A DNA stretch of 64,000 nucleotides, taken from contig JBKQHO010000022.1 in NCBI GenBank assembly GCA_052267165.1, forward strand, positions 186,001 through 250,000, in the 5' to 3' direction. Position 1 is the stretch's first letter. Every line of letters starts with the position of its first letter. A model generated the notes under the pieces. That model worked only from the letters and a program-made list of their open reading frames with translations, was not told the origin of the DNA and did not search any database. The position numbers and the translations under genes are program-made. Shown here in pieces: positions 56,597 to 64,000 of this stretch. Origin of the DNA: CAWICD01 sp052267165 (GTDB lineage Bacteria > Vulcanimicrobiota > Vulcanimicrobiia > Vulcanimicrobiales > Vulcanimicrobiaceae).

Positions 56597-57741
56597 TGTG
56601 CGCGCACGAAACCCGGACCGCGCGCGCCGAGCTGCGCGCGCAGCTCCTCGTCGCCCAGCAGACGGCGAATGCCGGTGACGAGGGCCGGTGCATCGCCCGG
56701 CGCGACGCAGATGCCGCTTCCGGACCGCTCGACCAAATGGTGCGCCTCGCCGCCTGCGCACAAGACGACCGGCGTCCCGACCAGCATCGCATCGAAGAGT
56801 TTGGTCGGCACGCTGTCGGCGATCGAGGCGATCAGGGGGACAACCGAGAGCGCGGCGTCGGCCAGCGCGCGCAGCGCGGCGGCGCGCGGCAGCGGTCCGG
56901 TGAAGAGCACGTTGTCAAGCAGCTCGGCCGCGGCGCGCCGGCGCAGGCGTGCGCCGTCGGCGCCGCCGCCGACGAGCACGAAGCGGATGCCGCGCTCGCC
57001 GCGCAGCAGAGCGGCCGCGTCGAGCACGACATCGAGCCCGGTCGCCAGCCCCATGTTGCCGACGTACACGACGTCGCGCACCCCGGGCGGTCGCGGCGTC
57101 ACGGTTTCAGCTGCCGGGTCGACCGCATCAAAGCCGTTGGGCACCAGCGCCAGCTTAGCGAGCGGGACGCCGCGAGCGGCGATCTCGTCGCGGGCCGACG
57201 CCGTCACGCACGAGATCAGCGTGGCGCGCTCGTAGAGCGCGTCGGCCAAACGCCCGACGAGCCGTGCGAGCCGGCCGCCGGCCTTCCACGCTCCCATCGC
57301 GACGGCGATCTCGGGAAAGACGTCGCGCACGTCGACGAGCAGCGTCGCGCGGTGCGCAAACACGCCCAACAGCGCCGGCAGCGCCAACGTGATCGGCGGC
57401 GACGAGACGAGAACTACGTCGTACCGCTCGGAGACGGCCGGAAGGCGCAGCGCGAGGCCAAGTGCCACCGAGAGCCACGTCAGCAGCCGTTCCCCGGGCA
57501 ATCCCAGGCCCGGCGCGCAGGTCCAGACGCGTTCGACGGTTACGCCACCGTCACGTTCGAGCGCGTGCGTGCGTCCGCGATACTCGTCGGCGACGACGCC
57601 TTGCGGAAACGACGGCATCGCGGTGTAGACCCGAACGTCGTTGCCCGCTTCGGCCAGCGCGCGCGCCAGCGCGGCGACGCGATTGGCGGCGGCGCACGGC
57701 TCGGGCGGATAGAATTGAGAGACGATCGCGATGCGGCGCAT
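56533..57741 (-). CDS. Glycosyltransferase family 4 protein (WcaI-like)
   Basis: 402 aa. The N-terminal IVSQFYPPEPCAAANRVAAL and VYTAMPSFPQGVVADEYRGR are typical of WcaI-type GT4 enzymes; the C-terminal part has VYVGNMGLATGLDVVLDAAA, FVLVGGGADGARLRRRA, SVVPLIASIADSVPTKLFDA and MLVGTPVVLCAGGEA. Donor unknown. Its 3' end overlaps the opposite GT gene by 64 bases, tail to tail. Confidence 0.92.
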   Translation of the reverse strand: MRRIAIVSQFYPPEPCAAANRVAALARALAEAGNDVRVYTAMPSFPQGVVADEYRGRTHALERDGGVTVERVWTCAPGLGLPGERLLTWLSVALGLALRLPAVSERYDVVLVSSPPITLALPALLGVFAHRATLLVDVRDVFPEIAVAMGAWKAGGRLARLVGRLADALYERATLISCVTASARDEIAARGVPLAKLALVPNGFDAVDPAAETVTPRPPGVRDVVYVGNMGLATGLDVVLDAAALLRGERGIRFVLVGGGADGARLRRRAAAELLDNVLFTGPLPRAAALRALADAALSVVPLIASIADSVPTKLFDAMLVGTPVVLCAGGEAHHLVERSGSGICVAPGDAPALVTGIRRLLGDEELRAQLGARGPGFVRAHYDRAAGMRLLAERVAALNLR

Positions 57742-57797
57742 GCCCTTCAGCCTACACCCGGCGGCGCGATCGTCCTTCCGTCGCGAGCGAGAACGTA

Positions 57798-58829
57798 GTG
57801 CGGATTCTGCACGCGGCCGATTTCGGAAATGCGCTGCCGGGCGGGTTCGTGCCGATGATCGTCGCGCTCGCGCGGCGCCTGACGGCGCGCGGAGACACCT
57901 TCGGGTTCGTCGTGCCCCGCGTCGAAGGTGCGACGTGGCATCCGCTCGTGCGCGAAACCGGCGCCGAGCTATACGTCGTCCCCGGAGCCGGCGAAGCCGC
58001 GCGCTTGGCGCACGCGTGGCTCCCCGACCTCCTGCACGCGCACTTCTTCGGCTGGGAAACGGCGCTTGCGCTCAAGCTCTGGAATCAGCCCGCGCGCATC
58101 TTCTGGCACGCGCATTCGACGTCCGCGCACGACGGAGGGGTCCGCCGGAGTGCGAAGAGCCTCGTCAAATATCGCCTCATCGGCGCTCGCGTCGAGCGAT
58201 TCGTCGCCGTTTCCCAGGCCGTCGGCGAAGAACTCGTCGTGCTCGGAGCTCCACGCCGCCGCGTCGTCGCGATCCACAACGGCATCGACGCTACGCGCTT
58301 CGCACCGGCGAGCCCGAGCGCGCGAGCGCAGGCGCGCGCCGAGCTCGGACTCGGTTCGGAGCCCGCGATCCTCTTCTTCGGCCGCAACCCGCACATCAAG
58401 GGCGCCGACTTCTTGTGCGAGGCGCTCGCCGGCCTTCCCGGCGCTACCGTGGTCGCCGTGGCCACGCCGTCCGCGGCGCGCGGAGAGCTCGAACGCCGCG
58501 CGCGCGTCGTCGCGGTCGAGCGCAGCGAGGATCCGCGCAAGCTGTTCGCCGCCGCCGACGTTCTGGCGCTTCCCAGCCGCGGCGAAGGCTATTCGCTGGT
58601 GCTCGTCGAGGCTGCCCTCTCCGGGTTGCCGGTCGTGGCCAGCGACCTGCCTGCGTTGCGCGAGATCGGCGCCGGCCGCGCCGGCGTGACCTATGTGGCC
58701 GTCGGCGACGCACCCGGGCTCGGCTGCGCGCTGCGCGCCGCGCTCGCGGCGGGGCGGGTCAGTCCGAGCGTTTTGCCCGACGACTCGCTCGAGGCTTGGG
58801 CCGCACGGATCGAGGCGCTGTACGGCTAG
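57798..58829 (+). CDS. Glycosyltransferase family 4 protein
   Basis: 343 aa from GTG 57798, starting RILHAADFGNALPGGFVPMI. LLHAHFFGWETALAL, VAVSQAVGEELVVLG, AIHNGIDATRFAP, ILFFGRNPHIKGADFLCEAL and LPSRGEGYSLVLVEAALSGL with PVVASDLPALREI give a complete GT-B family 4 pattern. Divergent from the previous GT and 13 bases from the opposite lipoprotein gene. Confidence 0.9.
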   Translation: MRILHAADFGNALPGGFVPMIVALARRLTARGDTFGFVVPRVEGATWHPLVRETGAELYVVPGAGEAARLAHAWLPDLLHAHFFGWETALALKLWNQPARIFWHAHSTSAHDGGVRRSAKSLVKYRLIGARVERFVAVSQAVGEELVVLGAPRRRVVAIHNGIDATRFAPASPSARAQARAELGLGSEPAILFFGRNPHIKGADFLCEALAGLPGATVVAVATPSAARGELERRARVVAVERSEDPRKLFAAADVLALPSRGEGYSLVLVEAALSGLPVVASDLPALREIGAGRAGVTYVAVGDAPGLGCALRAALAAGRVSPSVLPDDSLEAWAARIEALYG

Positions 58830-58842
58830 GGTACGCATCCTC

Positions 58843-60336
58843 TCAGCGGACGAGGATCGCTGCGCTCCCTGGCGCGAGGCTCGAAGGCGTCCCGGCGACG
58901 ACGTGCGCCTGACCGCCGCCGTAGAGGCTCTGCGCGTCGAGCACGATGCTGTGGGCATAGGCCTGCGAGAGCTTTGGAATCGTCGCGCTCGAGCTCGAGC
59001 TGTTGACGAGCGCCGCGCAGCCGCCGATCGAGGACGACGCGATCGCACACGAAGCGAACTCGCGGACGTAGACGTTGCCGGTGCGCAGGACCGCGACGTC
59101 GTTCGTCGCCGTCGTCAGCGGCTGCTGCGGCACGAGTTGCGTTTCGGGATAGACCGCCTCGTTGTCCGAGAGCACGGTATTCATGCCGAAGACCGAGTAC
59201 GACGGATCGTAGATCAGCATGAAGGCCGCGTACGAATAGAGCCGGCTTGCCGGATCGACAGAAACCGTCGGCATGCAGACGGCCAGCTTGTGGTACGCCT
59301 GCACGTTGAGGTTCTGGTTGGCATCGTCTTGGAAGCGGCTGTAGAGGTCGGTGCGCAGCGCGCCGTTGGCGAAGCAGCCCTCGATCATCTGGCCGATGAC
59401 CTCCGGCTGGTTGATGAACTCACCGTTGCTGTACGCCGGCCCGGCGCCCGAGTTGACCGCTCCGCCGTTGTAGATGACCTTCGTGCCCGCCGCCGCCAGC
59501 ATCCCGTTCATGGCCGTCTCGTACTGCGCGTCGGACGTGATCTCGACGCTGGACGGTGCCGACATGCTGTAGAAATCGTTGGAAAACGAGTCGCCCGAGT
59601 CGTCCGCGAACACGCCGTCCAAAGCCGGCTGCGCAGCCACCAGGCCGTTGACGTACTGCGCGTACGCGCTGCGCGCGGCGGTGCTCGCCGGATTGAGCAT
59701 CTCTTGGTAGAGGAAGTGCGAATTGACGTAGCGGTTGATGCGCGCGCCGCTCGCGTCGTGAAGGAACGCGCCTGGAGCGTTCGCGAGCGCCTGGCCCATG
59801 GGCGTGTTGCAGAGACCCGCCGGTTCGTTCAACGGCAGCGCGCAATACGGAATGAGCCCGGGGTCGGTATAGGCGAGCGCGATCTTTCCGCCCGCAGCCT
59901 TGAAGGCGCGCGAGGCGGGAAACGCCAGGTTGTCTTCGCCCTCGACGATGTCGACACTAGCGGCCATGAAGGCCGCCGGGACGTTGGTGTTCACGCCGTC
60001 CTCAGCGTAGAAAGCGAAGTCTTGGACGTGAGTGGGCGCGCTCGAAACGAAGGCGACCGCACTCGGTGATGGCACTGGGGCCAGCGGAGTCGCTTTCGGC
60101 GTCGGCGTGGGAACGGGTACTTTCGGTGCCGCTGTCGCGTGCGTCGTAACCGGAGGCGAACTCGCTTGCTGTTCGGTGCCGACGGAAGAGTCACCCGAAG
60201 CTCCGGGCAGCGCGGCCGGCGAGCCGCCGCCCGAGCAGCCAGCCGATAAGCACGAGACAACGAATCCGAGCAGCGTTATCGTCACTTGTGTGCGCGAGTC
60301 CTTGCGATGGTCCGTCACAGACTTCCTCCGATGCAC
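58843..60336 (-). CDS. Lipoprotein, putative glycoside hydrolase-like (TIM-barrel type)
   Basis: 497 aa. The N-terminus has a charged region, a hydrophobic stretch VTITLLGFVVSCLSAGC and a lipobox LSAGC, so it should be a lipoprotein processed by LspA. A Pro/Thr/Ala linker (KVPVPTPTPKATPLAPVPSP) follows. The rest resembles putative glycosyl hydrolase families with (beta/alpha)8 folds: VDIVEGEDNLAF, KAAGGKIALAYTDPGLIP, LDGVFADDSGDSFSNDF and KVIYNGGAVNS. The Asp-Asp in FADDSGD is a possible catalytic site. It probably trims or binds the polysaccharide made by this cluster. The substrate and the family assignment are inferred from pattern only. Three CRP-like palindromes lie upstream. Confidence 0.65.
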   Translation of the reverse strand: MHRRKSVTDHRKDSRTQVTITLLGFVVSCLSAGCSGGGSPAALPGASGDSSVGTEQQASSPPVTTHATAAPKVPVPTPTPKATPLAPVPSPSAVAFVSSAPTHVQDFAFYAEDGVNTNVPAAFMAASVDIVEGEDNLAFPASRAFKAAGGKIALAYTDPGLIPYCALPLNEPAGLCNTPMGQALANAPGAFLHDASGARINRYVNSHFLYQEMLNPASTAARSAYAQYVNGLVAAQPALDGVFADDSGDSFSNDFYSMSAPSSVEITSDAQYETAMNGMLAAAGTKVIYNGGAVNSGAGPAYSNGEFINQPEVIGQMIEGCFANGALRTDLYSRFQDDANQNLNVQAYHKLAVCMPTVSVDPASRLYSYAAFMLIYDPSYSVFGMNTVLSDNEAVYPETQLVPQQPLTTATNDVAVLRTGNVYVREFASCAIASSSIGGCAALVNSSSSSATIPKLSQAYAHSIVLDAQSLYGGGQAHVVAGTPSSLAPGSAAILVR

Positions 60337-60830
60337 GCATCGAGCGCGCTATTAAAGGCATCGGAAGAGCACTGAACGTAAACAAAGGGAGTCCTCCGCG
60401 GTGTACCGTGCCTCACAGCATTCGCACGGACGCGAGAACGCGATGCGTGAGACGGGTCACGCTCCGCCGCGCGTTTTAGGTTCCCACGCGAGCGCAGCGT
60501 GAGCTCGATCACGTTGCGACATTTGTTTCGGATGCGCGCAAGACGCAGCCTGAGATCGATCACAGGCCGCAACGAGCTCGCCCAAGGCGCGCCGCAGGGA
60601 TGCCTGACAACGTACGGGCCACTACGCCGAAGTCTGCGAGGCCTTGCTGTCTAAGGAAGCCTTTTTAGGAGTAAACCAAAACGCACCTCGACGAACTCAG
60701 GCGCGCAGTTTTCATCAGCACCGTACTTGTTTAGGCCGCTATCCCGCACTCACGAGCGGTCGTGTTAATCGTCGCGCCGTCGCGAAGGTTCGACGGCATG
60801 CGTTGCGCGGCTCGGAACGTTTAGGCGATA
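60337..60830. other. Long regulatory intergenic region upstream of the lipoprotein gene
   Basis: About 490 bases between the lipoprotein gene and the end of the receiver-protein gene, both on the minus strand. No gene is convincing. The left half holds three CRP-like palindromes (separate entry). The right half is AT-richer with short T runs near 60660 and 60710. Confidence 0.6.
60445..60566. promoter_or_regulatory. Three phased TGA-N6-TCA palindromes (CRP/FNR-family-like operators)
   Basis: Site 1 GCGTGAGACGGGTCACGC (60445-60462), site 2 CGTGAGCTCGATCACG (60498-60513) and site 3 CCTGAGATCGATCACAGG (60549-60566). Sites 1 and 2 have perfect arms; site 3 has a perfect TGA-N6-TCA core. Centres are 52 and 51 bp apart, about five helical turns, so all would face the same side of the DNA. 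The nearest downstream start is the lipoprotein gene, about 110 bases from site 1. Confidence 0.6.
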
Positions 60831-61217
60831 TTACGCGTTGGCGCTGGCGTGCGCGAGCGCCGCGGAAGTACCGAGCACCGAGCGCAGCGTGCGCAGCAGC
60901 TGATCGGCGCTGGCCGCCTTCGACACGACGGCGCTGGCGCCCGAGATGAAGCACGACGCCTCGAAGTTAGCATCCTCGGTGTCCGAGAAAGCGATCACGG
61001 CTGCCGAGCGCAGCGACTGCCGGATGCGGCAGAGCGCGTTGAGCGCACCCCGTTCGAAGAAGTCGACGTCGACGAAGACGACGTCCGGGTCGTGCAGCGA
61101 GAGATCCTTCGCGTCGATCTCATCGCCGGTCGCGACGACCTGAAGACCGGCGCCGCTCAAGAGGCGCTTGAGAAAGGGGACGAAGAGCAGCTGCGGCTCG
61201 ATCAGGTACGTGCGCAT
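60831..61217 (-). CDS. Single-domain receiver protein (atypical)
   Basis: 128 aa receiver domain without output domain. The phosphoacceptor Asp is likely in DPDVVFVDVDFFERG, with Ser in VIAFSDTEDANF and Lys in AVVSKAASADQ. The acidic pair after the first strand is replaced (RTYLIEPQLLF, Glu-Pro instead of Asp-Asp), so metal binding and phosphorylation may be weakened. It follows the NarL-type regulator in the same operon. Confidence 0.8.
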   Translation of the reverse strand: MRTYLIEPQLLFVPFLKRLLSGAGLQVVATGDEIDAKDLSLHDPDVVFVDVDFFERGALNALCRIRQSLRSAAVIAFSDTEDANFEASCFISGASAVVSKAASADQLLRTLRSVLGTSAALAHASANA

Positions 61218-61229
61218 GCGAAGGCCCCC

Positions 61230-61883
61230 TTAATTGACCAGTCCGTTGCGGACCGCGTAGACGGCCACCCCGGAACGAGCGTTGACTTTGAGCTTAGCCA
61301 AGATGTGACTGACGTGATTCTTCACCGTCTTCTCGGAGAGCGTGAGGCGCCGTCCGATCTCGCGATTGGAAAGCCCCTCGGCGATCAGCCGCACGATCTC
61401 GTACTCGCGGCTGGAGAGCTCGCTGACTTCCTGGGAGCGACCCGAGCGACGCCGCAACATCGCGCCCGCGATGCGCGGATCGGCGTAGAAATCGCCGGTC
61501 GCGACGGAGTGGACGATTTCGACGAGCATCGTCGGGCTGGTGTCCTTCGCGACGTAGGCGTCGGCTTTGGCCGCCAGCGCCCGCTGCATGACGCGCGGCC
61601 GGTGTTGCATCGAAAGCGCGCAGATGCGGCTTTGCGGCGAAGCGCGCTCGCAGGCGACGATCGCTTCCTCCATCGTCGTCGTCAGGTCGTCGATGTCCAA
61701 GAAGATGACGTCGGGGCGCAACTCGGCGATGCGCCGGTCCGACGGCTCGCGGACGTCGGCGACGACCTCGATCGACGGGTCCTGCGAGAAAACGTGCCGC
61801 AACGCGCGAGCCACGAGGGCCTGCTGCTCGACGAACAGGAGTCGGATCGGGCCGCGCGACACCATCAGCCGGCGAAGCGGCAT
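61230..61883 (-). CDS. NarL/LuxR-type response regulator with altered acidic pocket
   Basis: 217 aa. Receiver domain IRLLFVEQQALVARALRHVF, PDVIFLDIDDLTT (phosphoacceptor), ICALSMQHRPR and AYVAKDTSPT (Lys). Output HTH: LSSREYEIVRLIAEGLSNRE and LTLSEKTVKNHVSHILAKLK. The expected acidic pair reads Glu-Gln (VEQQ). ATG 61883 overlaps the kinase stop as TGATG, so the regulator is made together with the polysaccharide tyrosine kinase and may control this cluster. Confidence 0.9.
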   Translation of the reverse strand: MPLRRLMVSRGPIRLLFVEQQALVARALRHVFSQDPSIEVVADVREPSDRRIAELRPDVIFLDIDDLTTTMEEAIVACERASPQSRICALSMQHRPRVMQRALAAKADAYVAKDTSPTMLVEIVHSVATGDFYADPRIAGAMLRRRSGRSQEVSELSSREYEIVRLIAEGLSNREIGRRLTLSEKTVKNHVSHILAKLKVNARSGVAVYAVRNGLVN

Positions 61884-64000
61884 CAGCCGCTGGTCGTTTT
61901 CGACGGAAGCGCTATCGATTGTCCTGCCCCCAAATAGTAACTGGAGTATTCACGCGCGTCCGGCTTCGTGCCGTTGAGCACGACTCCCAAGAGGTTGATC
62001 GAGCCTACGCTTTTGAGTTTCTGAAGCGCCGATGCGACCGCACGGCCGTCGGACTTCTGGGAAGAGACGACGAGCACGGCGCCGTCCGCCTTGATGCTCA
62101 AGATGAGGCTGTCGACGATCGAGCGCAGCGCAGGGCCGTCCACGATCACGTACTCAAAGCGCTCGTGTGCTTGCTCGAGGATCGACTCGAACTCGGCGCT
62201 CTGCAACAGCGCCACGGGATTGGGCGCGAAGCCGCCGGCGGTCAACACCCACACGTCAGGGTGCGAGGTCGGCTTGATCGCTTCCGGAAACGACGTGATG
62301 CCGACCAGCACGTCCGTCAAGCCGCGCTCGTTGGGAACGTTGAGCTTCTCGTGGAGGCTGGGACGGCGCAGGTCGGCGTCGATGATCAGGACGCGCGCCT
62401 TCATCATTGCCATGCTGATCGCCGTGTTGATCGCCACGGTCGACTTGCCGTCGCCCTGCTCGGGGCTCGTGAAGGTGATCGTGCGCGGCGGGTTCTTCGA
62501 GGAGTAGCGCAAGGCCGCGACGAGCTGGTGGAACGACTCGACCGAGAGCGGCTTGACGCGCGGGTCGGCGCCCCACTCGGCGGGGTCGAACTGCGGGATC
62601 GTCGCCAGCACCGGCATGCCGATCCGGTCGCGAACGTCGTCCTCGGTGCGAAAGCGATCGTCCAAGAGCTCGGTTACGAAGACCGCGGCGACCGCCAGGA
62701 TCAGACCGAGGCCGAAGCCGATGAGCAAATTGAACGGCACGTTCGGCGCGACGGAGTAGGCGCCGGGATCCGCAGCCTGCGTGATGGCCACGTCGCTGAT
62801 CGCAGTCGTCTTGCTGATCAGCGCGTCTTGATACTTGCGCTGCAGTTCGTCGTAGATGTCTTGCGAGGATTTCGCCGCCCGCTCCAAATCGCCGATGCGG
62901 CGCGCTTTGTCCGGAAGCTGGTTGAGCCTGGGCTTCGCCGCGGCTTCCTGCTGGGCCAGCGTATCCTGTTGGGCCTCTGCCGAAGCGACTTGCGCTTGCA
63001 GCGTCGAGGCCTGCTGCTCGAGCTGCTGGTAGACGGGGTTCGGAATCGTCGACGTCCCCGCGAGGACTTGGCCCGGTTGCGAGCGCAGCTCGCGCTGCGC
63101 CTCGGCGAGCTGCGACTCGAGCGCGATGACGGTCGGATGATCGTCAGTATATTGCTTGCGCGCCTCGTTTAGCTGCACGCGCAGCTGTGAGATTTGCGTC
63201 GCAAGCGCGCCGTTGACGGGATTGGCGGCAAGGCTCTGGGAGCCGACGACGGTCGGCGGCGTCGCGGCCAGCTGCGCCTCGACCGTCTCGAGGCTCGCGG
63301 CGGCCTGCGTCGCTTCGAGCTGCGCTGCCTGTTGTTTCGCTTCCAACTCCGTGAGGCTGTCGATCTCCGTTTTGGTCTGCGTCTGCAGATCGGCGATCCC
63401 GGCACGGACCTCGTACGCGGAGAGCGCGTTCTGCGCCGCTCGCATCCGGTCTTCGGCCGCGGGGAGCTGCTGCTGTAGGAACTTGATCGCCGTGTCGGCT
63501 TGACGCGCGACCAGCTGGCGCTCGTGGTCGACGAAGACCGAGGCGAACTCGTTGGCGATCTTCGCCGATGTTTCCGGATCGCGCCAAGAAACGGCCAGGG
63601 TGAGGATCGACGTATCGGGGACCGGCTTGACCTTGAGGTGCGAGAACAGCTGCTCGGGCGTCAGCGAGAGCCCGAGGTTGTGCGCGACGTCGGTGGCGAC
63701 CGGGGTCTGCTGCAAGAGCTCGGCATAGGTCTCCGAACTCTGCGCGCTGTTCGCGGCGAGCAGCGCGTTGAGCACGGGCAGCTGCGTCCCGGCGACCTGG
63801 TCGGATGGGTCCTGGCCGGAGGAGCCGGCGATGAGCTTGACCGCCGTCGTATACGAACGCGGCTGGAACAGCGTGAAGGCGCAGACGAGCGCAAAGAAGC
63901 CGCCGAAGACCCAGAAGAAAAGGACGCGGCGGCGCAGCAGCGCCTTCCAGAGCCGGCGCACGTCGACGTCGCGCCCGAAGGGGTCTTGAACATACTCGCC
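61883..64000 (-). CDS. Polysaccharide co-polymerase/tyrosine autokinase (Wzc-like), 5' end outside window
   Basis: At least 705 aa. The N-terminal Wzz domain has a first membrane helix (VLFFWVFGGFFALVCAFTLF) and a long periplasmic coiled-coil region (residues about 180-400). The second membrane helix is FNLLIGFGLGLILAVAAVFV. The cytoplasmic BY-kinase domain has Walker A in SPEQGDGKSTVAINTA, Walker A' VLIIDADLRRPSLHEKL and Walker B VIVDGPALRSIVDS. A short Tyr cluster EYSSYYLGAG lies near the C-terminus. A GTG at 63961 could start the protein, but the frame stays open upstream with family-like residues (YVQDPFGRDVDVRRLWKAL), so the true start is probably beyond 64000. It controls export and chain length of the polysaccharide. 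Confidence 0.93.
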   Translation of the reverse strand, partial: GEYVQDPFGRDVDVRRLWKALLRRRVLFFWVFGGFFALVCAFTLFQPRSYTTAVKLIAGSSGQDPSDQVAGTQLPVLNALLAANSAQSSETYAELLQQTPVATDVAHNLGLSLTPEQLFSHLKVKPVPDTSILTLAVSWRDPETSAKIANEFASVFVDHERQLVARQADTAIKFLQQQLPAAEDRMRAAQNALSAYEVRAGIADLQTQTKTEIDSLTELEAKQQAAQLEATQAAASLETVEAQLAATPPTVVGSQSLAANPVNGALATQISQLRVQLNEARKQYTDDHPTVIALESQLAEAQRELRSQPGQVLAGTSTIPNPVYQQLEQQASTLQAQVASAEAQQDTLAQQEAAAKPRLNQLPDKARRIGDLERAAKSSQDIYDELQRKYQDALISKTTAISDVAITQAADPGAYSVAPNVPFNLLIGFGLGLILAVAAVFVTELLDDRFRTEDDVRDRIGMPVLATIPQFDPAEWGADPRVKPLSVESFHQLVAALRYSSKNPPRTITFTSPEQGDGKSTVAINTAISMAMMKARVLIIDADLRRPSLHEKLNVPNERGLTDVLVGITSFPEAIKPTSHPDVWVLTAGGFAPNPVALLQSAEFESILEQAHERFEYVIVDGPALRSIVDSLILSIKADGAVLVVSSQKSDGRAVASALQKLKSVGSINLLGVVLNGTKPDAREYSSYYLGAGQSIALPSKTTSG

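Overview
The window is high-GC DNA from a diderm bacterium. Codons end mostly in G or C, GTG/TTG starts are frequent, and many genes overlap by ATGA, GTGA or TGATG. I cannot place the organism from sequence alone. The combination of Flp pilins, a B12-dependent split ribonucleotide reductase with inteins, ergothioneine synthesis and a giant pyruvate:ferredoxin oxidoreductase/Nfn pair would fit a poorly studied phylum such as Eremiobacterota (WPS-2/Vulcanimicrobiota), but this is a guess. I see no CRISPR array, prophage, rRNA operon or intact insertion sequence.

Layout. 1-12.1 kb is a mixed metabolic region: the end of an aldehyde dehydrogenase, EgtB, isocitrate dehydrogenase, a B12-binding protein, a ferritin-like/phosphatase/pyrophosphatase operon, DUF1445, a truncated ALDH, a class II aldolase, tRNA-Ser, a DsbA-like isomerase, AroE and YqeG. 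It is dotted with decayed genes (a remnant after egtB, DUF429, GNAT). 12.2-17.7 kb holds nrdJ, interrupted by two inteins and preceded by paired NrdR-like boxes, plus a separate gene for the NrdJ C-terminal domain. 17.7-18.75 kb is a broken M48 peptidase followed by AT-richer repeat DNA. 18.76-26.7 kb holds a 1702-aa pyruvate:ferredoxin oxidoreductase with an extra C-terminal ferredoxin-like segment, translationally coupled to a fused NfnB-NfnA. The two probably link 2-oxoacid oxidation to ferredoxin and NAD(P)H pools.

26.8-33.5 kb carries an S53 peptidase, a MocR regulator, a beta-hydroxyacid dehydrogenase, a stalk-domain protein, a YihY membrane protein and a secreted protein. 33.5-40.7 kb is core housekeeping on the minus strand: ffh-rpsP-khpA-lspA-rimM, then DUF177-rpmF-fabH-fabD-fabG-acpP behind a strong promoter. 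41.1-43.7 kb is a small accessory locus: three Flp-type pilins, a lytic transglycosylase and two paralogous small proteins of unknown function, with tRNA-Ile. 43.7-46.1 kb is a two-component pair and tRNA-Ala.

46.2-64 kb is an exopolysaccharide region: a VanZ-like protein, an O-antigen ligase/polymerase, a nucleotide-sugar dehydrogenase, four glycosyltransferases (one fused to a large N-terminal domain), a methyltransferase, a polyprenyl glycosylphosphotransferase, a lipoprotein that looks like a glycoside hydrolase behind three phased CRP-like palindromes, and a Wzc-like tyrosine kinase coupled to two atypical receiver proteins. These genes together would start, extend, polymerise and control an extracellular polysaccharide.
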